From contig CAJQUW010001994.1 in assembly GCA_907163375.1 (NCBI GenBank), positions 47,501 to 111,500 on the forward strand: 64,000 nucleotides of DNA. Reading direction: 5' to 3'. This DNA comes from Prostheceraeus crozeri. Its lineage: Eukaryota; Platyhelminthes; Polycladida; Euryleptidae. A program made the translations under genes and the position numbers. Of this stretch, positions 1-11,600 are shown one piece after another. The first letter of the stretch is position 1. Each line of letters opens with the position of its first letter. Below the pieces are notes generated by a model. That model was given only the letters and a program-made list of their open reading frames with translations. It had not been told where the DNA came from and ran no database searches.

Positions 1-830
1 TTAAGTTTAGGGTTAGGTCTAGGGTTAAGGTTAGTGTTAGGGTTAAGGTTAGAGTTAAGGTTAGGGTTAGGGTTAAGGTTCGGGCTAGGGTTAAGGTTTG
101 GGTTTAGGGTTAGGGTTAGGTTAAAGTTAGGGTTAGGGTTAAGGTTAGGGTTAGGGAAGCAAGAAGAGTATCTATGGCACCCGGAACCCATGTTAGTGTT
201 AGGGTTAAGGTTAGGGTTAAAGGTAGGGTTTAGGGTTAGGGTTAGGATTAAGGTTAGAGTTAAGGTTAGGGTTAGAGTTAAGGTTAGGGTTAGGGTTAAG
301 GTTAGGGTTAGGGTTAGGCTTAGGGTTATGTTAGGGTTAGGGTAAGGGTTAGGGTTAAGGTTAGGTTTAGGGAAGCAAGAGTATCTATGTCACCCGGAAC
401 CCATGTTAGGGTTAGGGTTAGGGTTAAGGTTGGGGTTTAGGGTTAAGGGTAGGTTTAAGTTAGGGTTAGGTTTAAGGTTAGGGTTATGGAAGCAAGAAGA
501 GTTATCTATGGCACCCGGAACCCATGGGTAGGGTAAGGGTTAAGATTAGGGTTTAGGGTTAGTGTTAGGTTAAAGTTAGGGTTAAGGTTATGGTTAGGGA
601 AGCAAGAAGAGGATCTATGGCACCCGGAACCCATGGGTAAATAAATTATCGAGTTAGGGTTAGGGTTAGGGTTAAGGTTAGGGTTAGGGTTAAGGGTAGG
701 GTTAAGGTGAGTGTTACGGTTAAGGTTAGGGTTAAGGTTAGAGTTAAGGTTAAGGTTCGGGTTAGGTTTTGGTTGGAGTTTAAGGTTAGGGTTAGGTTAA
801 AGTTAGGGTTAGGGTTAAGGTTAGGGTTAG

Positions 831-886
831 GGAAGCAAGAAGAGTATCTATGGCACCCGGAACCCATGGGTAAATAAATTTTCGAG
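831..886 (+). repeat. Long-form spacer cassette of the telomere-like array (representative copy)
   Basis: This 56-bp copy shows the full spacer: GGAAGCAAGAAGAGTATC, then TATGGCACCCGGAACCCATG, then an AT-rich end (TAAATAAATTTTCGAG) that leads back into TTAGGG. Three other forms recur. One is short and stops after CCCATG before re-entering hexamers. One has CATGAACCCATG in place of CCGGAACCCATG. One ends in AACCAATTTGTAAATAAA. The 10-bp palindrome ACCCATGGGT sits at the core of the long form. On the minus strand the cassette is open in the frame that also reads through the hexamers, which is why long minus-strand frames span many spacers. I do not recognise the spacer as a known element. Confidence 0.85.
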
Positions 887-3880
887 TTAGGGTTAAGGTT
901 AGGGTTCAGGCTAGGGTAAAGGCTAGGGTTAAGCTTAGGGTTTGGGTTAAGGTTAGGGTTAGGGTTAAGGTTAGAGTTAAGGTTAGGGTTAGGGTTAGGG
1001 TTAAGGTTCGGGTTGGGGTTAAGGTTGGGGTTTAGGGTTATCGTTAGGTTAAAGTTAGGGTTAGGGTTAAGGTTAGGGATTGGGAAGCAAGAAGAGTATC
1101 TATGTCACCCGGAACCCATGTTAGGGTTAGGGTTAGGGTTAAGGTTGGGGTTTGGGGTTAAGGATAGGTTAAAGTTAGGGTTAGGGTTAAGGTTAGGGTT
1201 AGGGTTAAGGTTAGGGTTAGGGTTAAGGCTAGGGTTAGGGTTAAGTTTTGGGTTAGGGTTAAGGTTGGGGTTTAGGGCTAGCTTTAGGTTAAAGTTAGGG
1301 TTAGGGTTAAGGTTAGGGTTAGGGAAGCCAGAAGAGTATCTATGGCACCCGGAACCCATGTTAGTGTTAGGGTTAAGGTTGGGGTTTAGGGTTAGGGTTA
1401 GGTTAAATTTAGGGTTAGCGTTAAGGTTAGGGTTAGGGAAGCTAGAAGAGTATCTATGGCACCATGAACCCATGGGTAAATAAATTTTCGAGTTAGGGTT
1501 AGGGTTAAGGTTAGGGTTAGGTTTAAGGCTAGGGTTAAGGTTAGGGTTAGGGTTAAGGTTAGGGTTAAGGTTAGGGTTAGGGTTAAGGTTAGAGTTAAGG
1601 TTAGGGTTAGGGTTAAGGTTCGGGTTCGGGTTAGGGTTAAGGTTGGGGTTACGGGTTAGGTTAAAGTTAGGGTTAGGGTTAAGGTTAGGGTTAGGGAAGC
1701 AAGAAGAGTATCTATGGCACCCGGAACCCATGGGTAAATAAATTTTCGAGTTAGGGTTAGGGTTAAGGTTAGGGTTAGGGTAAAGGTTAGAGTTAAGGTT
1801 AGGGTTAGGGTTAAGGTTCGGGTTGGGTTTAAGGTTGGGGTTTAGGGTTGGGGTTTAGGGTTGGGGTCAGGTTAAATTTAGGGTTAGCGTTAAGGTTAGG
1901 GTTAGGGAAGCTAGAAGAGTATCTATGGCACCCGGAACGCATGTTAGGGTTAGGTTTAGGGTTAGGGTTAAGGTTGGGGTTTGGGGTCAGGGTTAGGTTA
2001 AAGTTAGGGTTAGGGAAGCAAGAAGAGTATCTATGGCACCCGGAACCAATTTGTAAATAAATTTTCGAGTTAGGGTTAGGGTTAAGGTTAGGGGTAGGTT
2101 TGGGGTTAGGGTTAGGGTTAAGGTTAGGGTCAGGGTTAAGGCTAGGGTTAAGGTAAGGGTTAGGGTGAAGGTTTCGGTTAGGGATAAGGTTAGAGTTAAG
2201 GTTAGGGTTAGGGTTAAGGTTCGGGTTAGGGTTAAGGTTGGGGTTTGGGGTTAAGGATAGGTTAAAGTTAGGGTTAGGGTTAAGGTTAGGGTTAGGGAAG
2301 CAAGAAGAGTATCTATGGCACCCGGAAGCAATTTGTAAATAAATTTTCGAGTTAGGGTTAGGGTTAGGGTTAAGGTTAGGGTTAGGGTTAGGGTTAAGTT
2401 TTGGGTTAGGGTTAAGGTTGGGGTTTAGGGCTAGCTTTAGGTTAAAGTTAGGGTTAGGGTTAAGGTTAGGGTTAGGGAAGCCAGAAGAGTATCTATGGCA
2501 CCCGGAACCCATGTTAGGGTTAGGGTTAAGGTTGGGGTTTAGGGTTAGGGTTAGGTTAAAGTTAGGGTTAGGGTTGAGGTTAGGGTTAAGGTTAGGGTTA
2601 GGGTTAAGGTTAGGGTTAAGGTTAGGGTTATGGTTAAGGTTAGAGTTAAGGTTAGGGTTAGCGTTAAGGTTAGGGTTAGGGTTAAGGTTTGAGTTTTTGG
2701 TATTGTTAGGGTTAGGGTTAGGGTTAGGGTTAGGGAAGCAAGAAGAGTATCTATGGCACCATGAACCCATGGGTAAATAAATTTTCGAGTTAGGGTTAGG
2801 GTTAGGGTTAAGGTTAGGGTTAGGTTTAAGGCTAGGGTTAAGGTTAGGGTTAGGGTTAAGGTTAGGGTTAAGGTTAGGGTTAGGGTTAGGGTTAGAGTTA
2901 AGGTTAGGGTTAGGGTTAAGGTTAGAGTTAAGGTTAGGGTTAGGGTTAAGGTTCGGGTTAGGGTTAAGGTTGGGATTACGGGTTGTGTTAAAGTTAGGGT
3001 TAGGGTTGAGGTTGGGGTTAGGGAAGCATGAAGAAAATCTATGGCACCATGAACCAATGGGTAAATAAATTTTCGAGTTAGGGTTAAGGTTAGGGTTAGG
3101 GTTAAGGTTAGAGTTAAGGTTAGGGTTATGGTTACGGTTCGGGTTGGGGTTAAGGTTGGGGTTTAGGGTTAGGGTTAGGTTAAATTTAGGGTTAGCGTTA
3201 AGGTTAGGGTTAGGGAAGCTAGAAGAGTATCTATGGCACCCGGAACGCATGTTAGGGTTAGGTTTAGGGTTAGGGTTAAGGTTGGGGTTTGGGGTCAGGG
3301 TTAGGTTAAAGTTAGGGTTAGGGAAGCAAGAAGAGTATCTATGGCACCCGGAACCAATTTGTAAATAAATTTTCGAGTTAGGGTTAGGGTTAAGGTTAGG
3401 GTTAGGTTTAGGTTTAGGGTTAGGGTTAAGGTTAGGGTCAGGGTTAAGGCTAGGGTTAGGGTGAAGGTTTGGGTTAGGGATAAGGTTAGAGTTAAGGTTA
3501 GGGTTAGGGTTAAGGTTCGGGTTAGGGTTAAGGTTGGGGTTTGGGGTTAAGGATAGGTTAAAGTTAGGGTTAGGGTTACGGTTAGGGTTAGGGAAGCAAG
3601 AAGAGTATCTATGGCACCCGGAAGCAATTTGTAAATAAATTTTCGAGTTAGGGTTAGGGTTAGGGTTAAGGCTAGGGTTAAGGTTAGGGTTAGGGTTAAG
3701 TTTTGAGTTAGGGTTAAGGTTGGGGTTAGGTTTAAGGCTAGCGTTAAGGTTAGGGTTAGGGTTAAGGTTAGGGTTAGGGTTAGGGTTAGGGTTAGGGTTA
3801 GGGTTAGGGTTAAGGCTAAGGTTAAGGTTAGGGTTAGCGTTAAGGTTAGGGTTAGGGTTAAGGTTTGAGTTAAGGTATTG

Positions 3881-3964
3881 TTAGGGTTAGGGTTAGGGTT
3901 AGGGTTAGGGTTAGGGTTAGGGTTAGGGTTAGGGTTAGGGTTAGGGTTAGGGTTAGGGTTAGGG
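3881..3964 (+). repeat. Perfect TTAGGG run (14 repeats)
   Basis: Fourteen uninterrupted TTAGGG hexamers lie inside otherwise degenerate sequence. It is the smaller of the two notably homogeneous stretches in the array. Confidence 0.9.
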
Positions 3965-4288
3965 TTAAGGATAAGGTTAGGGTTAGGGTTAGGGTTAGGG
4001 TTAGGGTTAGGGTTAGGGTTAGGGTTAAGGTTCGGGTAAGGGTTAAGGTTGGGGTTTAGGGTTAGGGTTAGGTTGAAGTTAGGGTTAGGGTTGAGGTTAG
4101 GGAAGCAAGAAGAGTATCTATGGCACCATGAACCCATGTTTAAATAAATTTTCGAGTTAGGGTTAGGGTTAAGGTTAGGGTTAGGTTTAAGGCTAGGGTT
4201 AAGGTTAGGGTTAGGGTTAAGGTTAGGGTTAAGGTTAGAGTTAAGGTTAGGGTTAGGGTTTAGGTTAGAGTTAAGGTTAGGGTTAGGT

Positions 4289-4566
4289 TTAGGGTTAGGG
4301 TTAGGGTTAGGGTTAGGGTTAGGGTTAGGGTTAGGGTTAGGGTTAGGGTTAGGGTTAGGGATTAGGGTTAGGGTTAGGGTTAGGGTTAGGGTTAGGGTTA
4401 GGGTTAGGGTTAGGGTTAGGGTTAGGGTTAGGGTTAGGGTTAGGGTTAGGGTTAGGGTTAGGGTTAGGGTTAGGGTTAGGGTTAGGGTTAGGGTTAGGGT
4501 TAGGGTTAGGGTTAGGGTTAGGGTTAGGGATTAGGGTTAGGGTTAGGGTTAGGGTTAGGGTTAGGG
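4289..4566 (+). repeat. Nearly pure TTAGGG run (46 repeats, two single-A insertions)
   Basis: Blocks of 12, 28 and 6 perfect TTAGGG repeats are separated by single extra A bases at 4361 and 4530. The surrounding array is rich in TTAAGG variants, so this block is younger or has been homogenised more recently than its neighbours. It could form G-quadruplexes on the + strand. Confidence 0.92.
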
Positions 4567-5614
4567 AAGCCAGAAGAGTATCTATGGCACCCGGAACCAA
4601 TTTTAGGGTTAGGGTTAAGGTTGGGGTTTAGGGTTAGGGTTAGGTTAAAGTTAGGGTTAGGGTTGAGGTTAGGGAAGCAAGAAGAGTATCTATGGCACCA
4701 TGAACCCATGGGTAAATAAATTTTCGAGTTAGGGTTAGGGTTAGGGTTAAGGTTAGGGTTAGGTTTAAGGCTAGGGTTAAGGTTAGGGTTAGGGTTAAGG
4801 TTAGGGTTAGGGTTAAGGTTAGAGTTAAGGTTAGGGTTAGGGTTAAGGTTCGGGTTGGGGTTAAGGTTGGGCTTTATGGTTAGGGTTAGGTTAAATTTAG
4901 GGTTAGCGTTAAGGCTAGGGTTAGGGAAGCTAAAAGAGTATCTATGGCACCAGGAACGCATGTTAGGGTTAGGTTTAGGGTTAGGGTTAGGCTTAAGGTT
5001 GGGATTTGGGGTTAGGGTTAGGTTAAAGTTAGGGTTAGGGAAGCAAGAAGAGTATCTATGGCACCCGGAACCAATTTGTAAATAAATTTTCGAGTTAGGG
5101 TTAGGGTTAAGGTTAGGGTCAGGGTTAAGGCTAGGGTTAAGGTAAGGGTTAGGGATAAGGCTAGAGTTAAAGTTAAGGTTAGCGTTAAGGTTCGGGTTAG
5201 GGTTGAGTTTGGGGTTTAGGGTTAGGGTTATGTTAGGGTTAGGGATAGGGTTAAGGTTAGGGAAGCAAGAAGAGTAATTATCGCACCGGGAACCCATGTT
5301 AGGGTTAGGGTTAGGGTTGGGGTTAGGGTTAAGGTTTGGGTTTAGGGTTAGGGTTAGGTTAAAGTTAGGGTTGGGGTTAAGGTAATGGTTAGGGAAGCAA
5401 GAAGAGTATCTATGGCACCCGGAACCCATGGGAAAATAAATTTTCGAGTTAGGGTTAGGGTTAAGGTTAGGGTTAAGGGTAGGGTTTAGGGTTAGGGTTA
5501 GTGTTAAGGTTAGGGTTAGGGTTAAGGTTAGAGTTAAGGTTCGGGTTAGGGTTAAGGTTCGGGTTTAGGGTTAGGTTAAAGTTAGGGTTATGTTAAAGTT
5601 AAGGTTAGTGTGAG

Positions 5615-5652
5615 GGAAGCAAGAAGAGTATATATGGCTTCCGGAGCCCATG
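5615..5652 (+). repeat. Variant spacer with TATATATGGCTTCCGGAGCC core (first of seven copies)
   Basis: Here the usual TATCTATGGCACCCGGAACC core is replaced by TATATATGGCTTCCGGAGCC. The variant recurs at about 7245, 7795, 8756, 10193, 11746 and 12781. It is nearly always preceded by GTGTGAGGG, so a larger block carrying it has been copied. It is absent left of 5.6 kb, which separates the array into two sub-domains. Confidence 0.85.
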
Positions 5653-8600
5653 TTAGGGTTAGGGTTAGGGTTAAGGTTGGGGTTTAGGGTTAGGCTTAGG
5701 TTAAAGTTAGGGTTAGGGTTAAGGTTAGGGAAGCAAGAAGAGTATCTATGGCACCATGAACCCATGAGTAAATAAATTTTCAAGTTAGGGTTAAGGTTAG
5801 GGTTAAGGTCAGGGTTAGGGTTAAGGCTAAGGTTAAGGTTAGGGTTAGCGTTATGGTTAGGGTTAAGGTTTGAGTTAAGGTTAGGGTTAGGGTTAGGGTT
5901 AACGTTCGGGTAAGGGTTGAGGTTGGGGTTTAGGGTTAGGGTTAGGTTAAAGTTAGGGTTAGGGTTAAGGTTAGGGTTAGGGAAGCCAGAAGAGTATCTA
6001 TGGCACCCGGAACCCATGTTAGGGTTAGGGTTAAGGTTGGGTAAAGTTAGGGTTAGGGTTGAGGTTAGGGAAGCAAGAAGAGTATCTATGGCACCATGAA
6101 CCCATGGGTAAATAAATTTTCGAGTTAGGGTTAGGGTTAAGGTTAGGGTTAGGTTTAAGGCTAGGGTTAAGGTTAGGGTTAGGGTTAAGGTTAGGGTTAA
6201 GGTTAGGGTTAAGGTTAGAGTTAAGGATAGGGTTAGGGTTAATGTTCGGGTTCGGGTTAGGGTTAAGGTTGGGGTTACGGGTTAGGTTAAAGTTAGGGTT
6301 AGGGTTAAGGTTAGGGTTAAGGAAGCAAGAAGAGTATCTATGGCACCCGGAACCCATGGGTAAATAAATTTTCGAGTTAGGGTTAGGGTTAAGGTTATAG
6401 TAAAGGTTATGGTTAAGGTTCGGGTTGGGGTTAAGGCTGGGGTTTAGGGTTAGGGTTAGGTTAAATTTAGGGTTAGCGTTAAGGTTAGGGTTAGGGAAGC
6501 TAGAAGAGTATCTATGGCACCAGGAACGCATGTTAGGGTTAGGTTTAGGGTTAGGGTTAGGCTTAAGGTTGGGGTTTGGGGTTAGGGTTAGGTTAAATTT
6601 AGGGTTAGGGAAGCAAGAAGAGTATCTATGGCACCCGGAACCAACTTGTAAATAAATTTTCGAGTTAGGGTTAGGGTTAAGGTTAGGGTTAGGTTTAGGT
6701 TTAGGGTTAGGGTTAAGCTTAGGGTCAGGGTTAAGGCTAGGGTTAAGGTAAGGGTTAGGGTGAAGGTTTGGGTTAGGGATAAGGTTAGAGTTAAGGTTAG
6801 GATTAGGGTTAAGGTTCGGTATAGGGTTAAGGTTGGGCTTTAGGGTTAGGGTTATGTTAAAGTTAGGGATAGTGTTAAGGTTAGGGAAGCAAGAAGAGTA
6901 TTTATGGCACCGGGAACCCATGTTAGGGTTAGGGTTAGGGTTGGGGTTAGGGTTAAGGTTTGGGTTTAGGGTTAGGGTTAGGTTAAAGTTAGGGTTGGGG
7001 TTAAGGTAATGGTTAGGGAAGCAAGAAGAGTATCTATGGCACCCGGAACCCATGGGAAAATAAATTTTCGAGTTAGGGTTAGGGTTAGGGTTAAGGTTAG
7101 GGTTAAGGGTAGGGTTTAGGGTTAGGGTTAGTGTTAAGGTTAGGGTTAATGTTAAGGTTAGAGTTAAGGTTAGGGTTAAGGTTCGGGTTTAGGGTTAGAG
7201 TTAGGTTAAAGTTAGGGTTATGTTAAAGTTAAGGTTAGTGTGAGGGAAGCAATAAGAGTGTATATGGCTTCCGGAGCCCATGTTAGGGTTAGGGTTAGGG
7301 TTAGGGTTAAGGTTGGGGTTAGGCTTAGGCTTAGGTTAAAGTTAGGGTTAGGGTTAAGGTTAGGGAAGCAAGAAGAGTATCTATGGCACCATGAACCCAT
7401 GAGTAAATAAATTTTCAAGTTAGGGTTAAGGTTAGGGTTAAGGTCAGGGTTAGGGTTAAGGCTAAGGTTAAGGTTAGGGTTAGCGTTAAGGTTAGGGTTA
7501 GGGTTAAGGTTTGAATAAGGTTAGGGTTAGGGTTAGGGTTAAGGTTCGGGTTAGGGTTGAGGTTGGGGTTTAGGGTTAGGATTAGGTTAAAGTTAGGGTT
7601 AGGGTTAAGGTTATGGTAAGGGAAGCAAGAAGAGTATCTATGGCACCCGGAACCCATGGGTAAATAAATTTTCGAGTTAGGGTTAGGGTTAGGGTTAGGG
7701 TTAAGGGTAGGGTTAGGGTTAGGGTAGGTGTAAAGGTTAGCGTTAGGGTTAAGGCTAGGGTTAAGGTTAGGGTTGGGGTTAAGTTTTGTGTGAGGGAAGC
7801 AAGAAGAGTATATATGGCTTCCGGAGCCCATGTTAGGGTTAGGGCTAGGGTTAGGGTTAAGGTTGGGGTTTAGGGTTAGGGTTAGGTTAAAGTTAGGGTT
7901 AAGGTTAGGGAAGCAAGAAGAGTATCTATGGCACCATGAACCCATGGGTAAATAAATTTTCGAGTTAGGGTTAGGGTTAAGGTTAGGGTTAGGTTTAAGG
8001 CTAGGGTTAAGGTTAGGGTTAGGGTTAAGGTTAGGGTTAGGGTTAAGGTTAGAGTTAAGGTTAGGGTTAGGGTTAAGGTTCGGGTTCGGGTTAGGGTTAA
8101 GGTTGGGGTTACGGGTTAGGTTAAAGTTAGGGTTAGGGTTAAGGTTAGGGTTAGGGAAGCAAGAAGAGTATCTATGGCACCCGGAACCCATGGGTAAATA
8201 AATTCTCGAGTTAGGGTTAGGGTTAAGGTTAGGGTTAGGGTTAGGGTTAAGGTTAGGGTCAGGGTTAAGGCTAGGGTTAAGGTAAGGGTTAGGGTGAAGG
8301 TTTGGGTTAGGGATAAGGTTAGAGTTAAGGTTAGGGTTAGGGTTAAGGTTCGGGTTAGGGTTAAGGATGGGGTTAGGGTTAAGATTTGGGTTTAGGGTTA
8401 GGGTTAGGTTAAAGTTAGGGTTGGGGTTAAGGTAATGGTTAGGGAAGGAAGAATAGTATCTATGGCACCGGGAACCCATGTTAGGGTTAGGGTTGGGGTT
8501 AGGGTTAAGGTTTGGGTTTAGGGTTAAGTTGAAGTTAGGGTTTGGGTTAAGGTAATGGTTAGGGAAGCAAGAAGAGTATCGATGGCACCCGGAACCCATG

Positions 8601-11600
8601 GGAAAATAAATTTTCGAGTAAGGGTTAGCGTTAGGGTTAAGGGTAGGGTTTAGGGTTAGGGTTAAGGTTAGAGTTAAGGTTAGGGTTAGGGTTAAGGTTC
8701 GGGTTTAGGGTTAGGGTTAGGTTAAAGTTAGGGTTAGGGTTAAGGTTAGTGTGAGGGAAGCAAGAAGAGTATATATGGCTTCCGGAGCCCATGTTAGGGT
8801 TAGGGCTAGGGTTAGGGTTAAGGTTGCGGTTTAGGGTAAGGGTTAGGTTAAAGTAAGGGTTAAGGTTAGGGAGGCAAGAAGAGTATCTATGGCACCATGA
8901 ACGCATGGGTAAATAAATTTTCGAGTTTGGGTTAAGGTTAGGGTTAAGGTTAGGGTTAGGGTTAAGGCTAGAGTTAAGGTTAAGGTTGGGGTTAAGGTTA
9001 GGGTTAAGGTTAGGGTTAGGGTTAAGGTTAGAGTTAAGGTTAGGGTTACGGTTGAGGTTGGGGTTTAGGGTTAGGGTTAGGTTAAAGTTAGGGTTAGGGT
9101 TAAGGTTAGGGTTAGGGGTTACGTTAGGGTTAGGGTTAAGTTAAGGTTAAGGTGAGGTTAGAGTTAAGGTTAAGGTTAGGTTTAGGGTTTAAGGTTAAGG
9201 GTTAGGGAAGCCAGAAGAGTAACTATGGCACCCGGAACCAATTTGTAAATAAATTTTCGAGTTAGGGTTAAGGTTAGGGTTAGGGTCAGGGTTAAGGCTA
9301 GGGTTAAGGTAAGGGTTAGGGTGAAGGTTTGAGTTAGGGATAAGGTTAGAGTTAAGGTTAGGGTTAGCGTTAAGGTTCGGGTTAGGGTTAAGGTTGGGGC
9401 TTAGGGTTAGGGTTATGTTAAAGTTAGGGATAGGGTTAAGGTTAAGGAAGCAAGAAGAGTATCTATCGCACCGGGAACCCATGTTAGGGTCAGGGTTAGG
9501 GTTGGGGTTAGGGTTAAGGTTTGGGTTTAGGGTTAGGGTTAGGTTAAAGTTAGGGTTAGCGTTAAGGTTAGGGTTAGAGAAGCAAGAAAAGTATCTATGG
9601 CACCCGGAACCCATGGGAAAATAAATTTTCGAGTTAGGGTTAGGGTTAGGGTTAAGGTTAGGGTTAAGGGTAGGGTTTAGGGTTAGGGTTAGTGTTAAGG
9701 TAATTGTGGTTAAGGCTAGGGTTAAGGTAAGGGTTAGGGTGAAGGTTTGGGTTAGGGATAAGGTTAGAGTTAAGGTTAGGGTTAGGGTAAGGGTTATGTT
9801 AAATTTAGGGATGGGGTTAAGGTTAGGGAAGCAAGAAGAGTATCTATCGCACCGGGAACCCATGTTAGGGTTAAGGTTAGGGTTGGGGTTAGGGTTAAGG
9901 TTTGGGTTTAGGGTTAGGGTTAGGTTAAAGTTAGGGTTGGGGTTAAGGTAATGGTTAGGGAAGCAAGAAGAGTATCTATGGCACCCGGAACCCATGGGAA
10001 AATAAATTTTCGAGTTAGGGTTAGGGTTAGGGTTAAGGTTAGGGTTAAGGGTAGGGTTTAGGGTTAGGGTTAGAGTTAAGGTTAGGGTTAGGGTTAAGGT
10101 TAGAGTTAAGGTTAGGGTTAGGGTTAAGGTTCGGGTTTAGGGTTAGGGTTAGGTTAAGGTTAGGGTTATGTTAAAGTTAAGGTTAGTGTGAGGGAAGCAA
10201 GAAGAAGATATATATGGCTTCCGGAGCCCATGTTAGGGTTAGGGTTAGGGTTAGGGTTAAGGTTGGGGTTTAGGGTTAGGCTTAGGTTAAAGTTAGGGTT
10301 ATGGTTAAGGTTAGGGAAGCAAGAAGAGTATCTATGGCACCATGAACCCATGAGTAAATAAATTTTCAAGTTAGGGTTAAGGTTAGGGTTAAGGTCAGGG
10401 TTAGGGTTAAGGCTAAGGTTAAGGTTAGGGTTAGCGTTAAGGTTAGGGTTAGGGTTAAGGTTTGAGTTAAGGTTAGGGTTAAGGTTCGGGTTAGGGTTGA
10501 GGTTGGGGTTTAGGGTTAGGGTTAGGTTAAAGTTAGGGTTAGGGTTAAGGTTAGGGTTAGGGAAGCCAGAAGAGTATCTATGGCACCCGGAACCCATGTT
10601 AGGGTTAGGGTTAAGGTTGGGGTTTAGGGTTAGGGTAGGTTAAAGTTAGGGTTAAGGTTAGGGAAGCATGAAGAGTATCTATGGCACCATGAACCCATGG
10701 GAAAATAAATTTTCGAGTTAAAGTTAGGCTTAAGGTTACGGTTAGGTTTAAGGCTAGGGTTAAGGTTAGGGTTAGGGTTAAGGTTAGGGTTAGGGTTAAG
10801 GTTAGAGTTAAGGTTAGGGTTAGGGCTAAGGTTCGGGTTAGGGTTAAGGTTGGGGTTACGGGTTAGGTTAAAGTTAGGGTTAGGATTGAGGTTCGGGTTA
10901 GGGAAGCAAGAAGAGTATCTATGGCACCCGGAACCCATGGGTAAATAAATTTTCGAGTTAGGGTTAGGGTTAAGGTTAGGGTTAGGGTTAGGGTTAGGGT
11001 TAAGGTTAGGGTTAGGGTTAAGGCTAGGGTTAAGGTAAGGGTTAGGGTGAAGGTTTGGGTTAGGGATAAGGTTAGAGTTAAGGTTAGGGTTAGGGTTAAG
11101 GTTCGGGTTAGGGTTAAGGTTGGGGTTAGGGTTAAGATTTGGGTTTAGGGTTAGGGTTAGGTTAAAGTTAGGGTTGGGGTTAAGGTAATGGTTAGGGAAG
11201 CAAGGATAGTATCTATGGCACCGGGAACCCATGTTAGGGTTAGGGTTTGGGTTAGGGTTAAGGTTAGGGAGGCAAGAAGAGTATCTATGGCACTATGAAC
11301 CCATGGGTAAATAAATTTTCGAGTTTGGGTTAAGGTTAGGGTTAGGGTTAAGGCTAGAGTTAAGGTTAAGGTTGGGGTTAAGATTAGGGTTAAGGTTAGG
11401 GTTAGGGTTAAGGTTAAAGTTAGGGTTAGGGTTAAGGTTAGGGTTAGGGGTTACGTTAGGGTTAGGGTTAAGTTAAGGTTAAGGTGAGGTTAGAGTTAAG
11501 GTTAAGGTTAGGGTTAGGGTTAAGGTTAAGGGTTAGGGAAGCCAGAAGATTATCTATGGCACCCGGAACCAATTTGTAAATAAATTTTCGAGTTAGGGTT

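Noticed and set aside
1829-3250. Long Asn/Pro-rich protein on the minus strand, and similar frames across 1-12830
   Set aside because: The frame is open only because the hexamer is two codons and the spacer happens to lack stops. All frames give dipeptide repeats and no gene structure is present.
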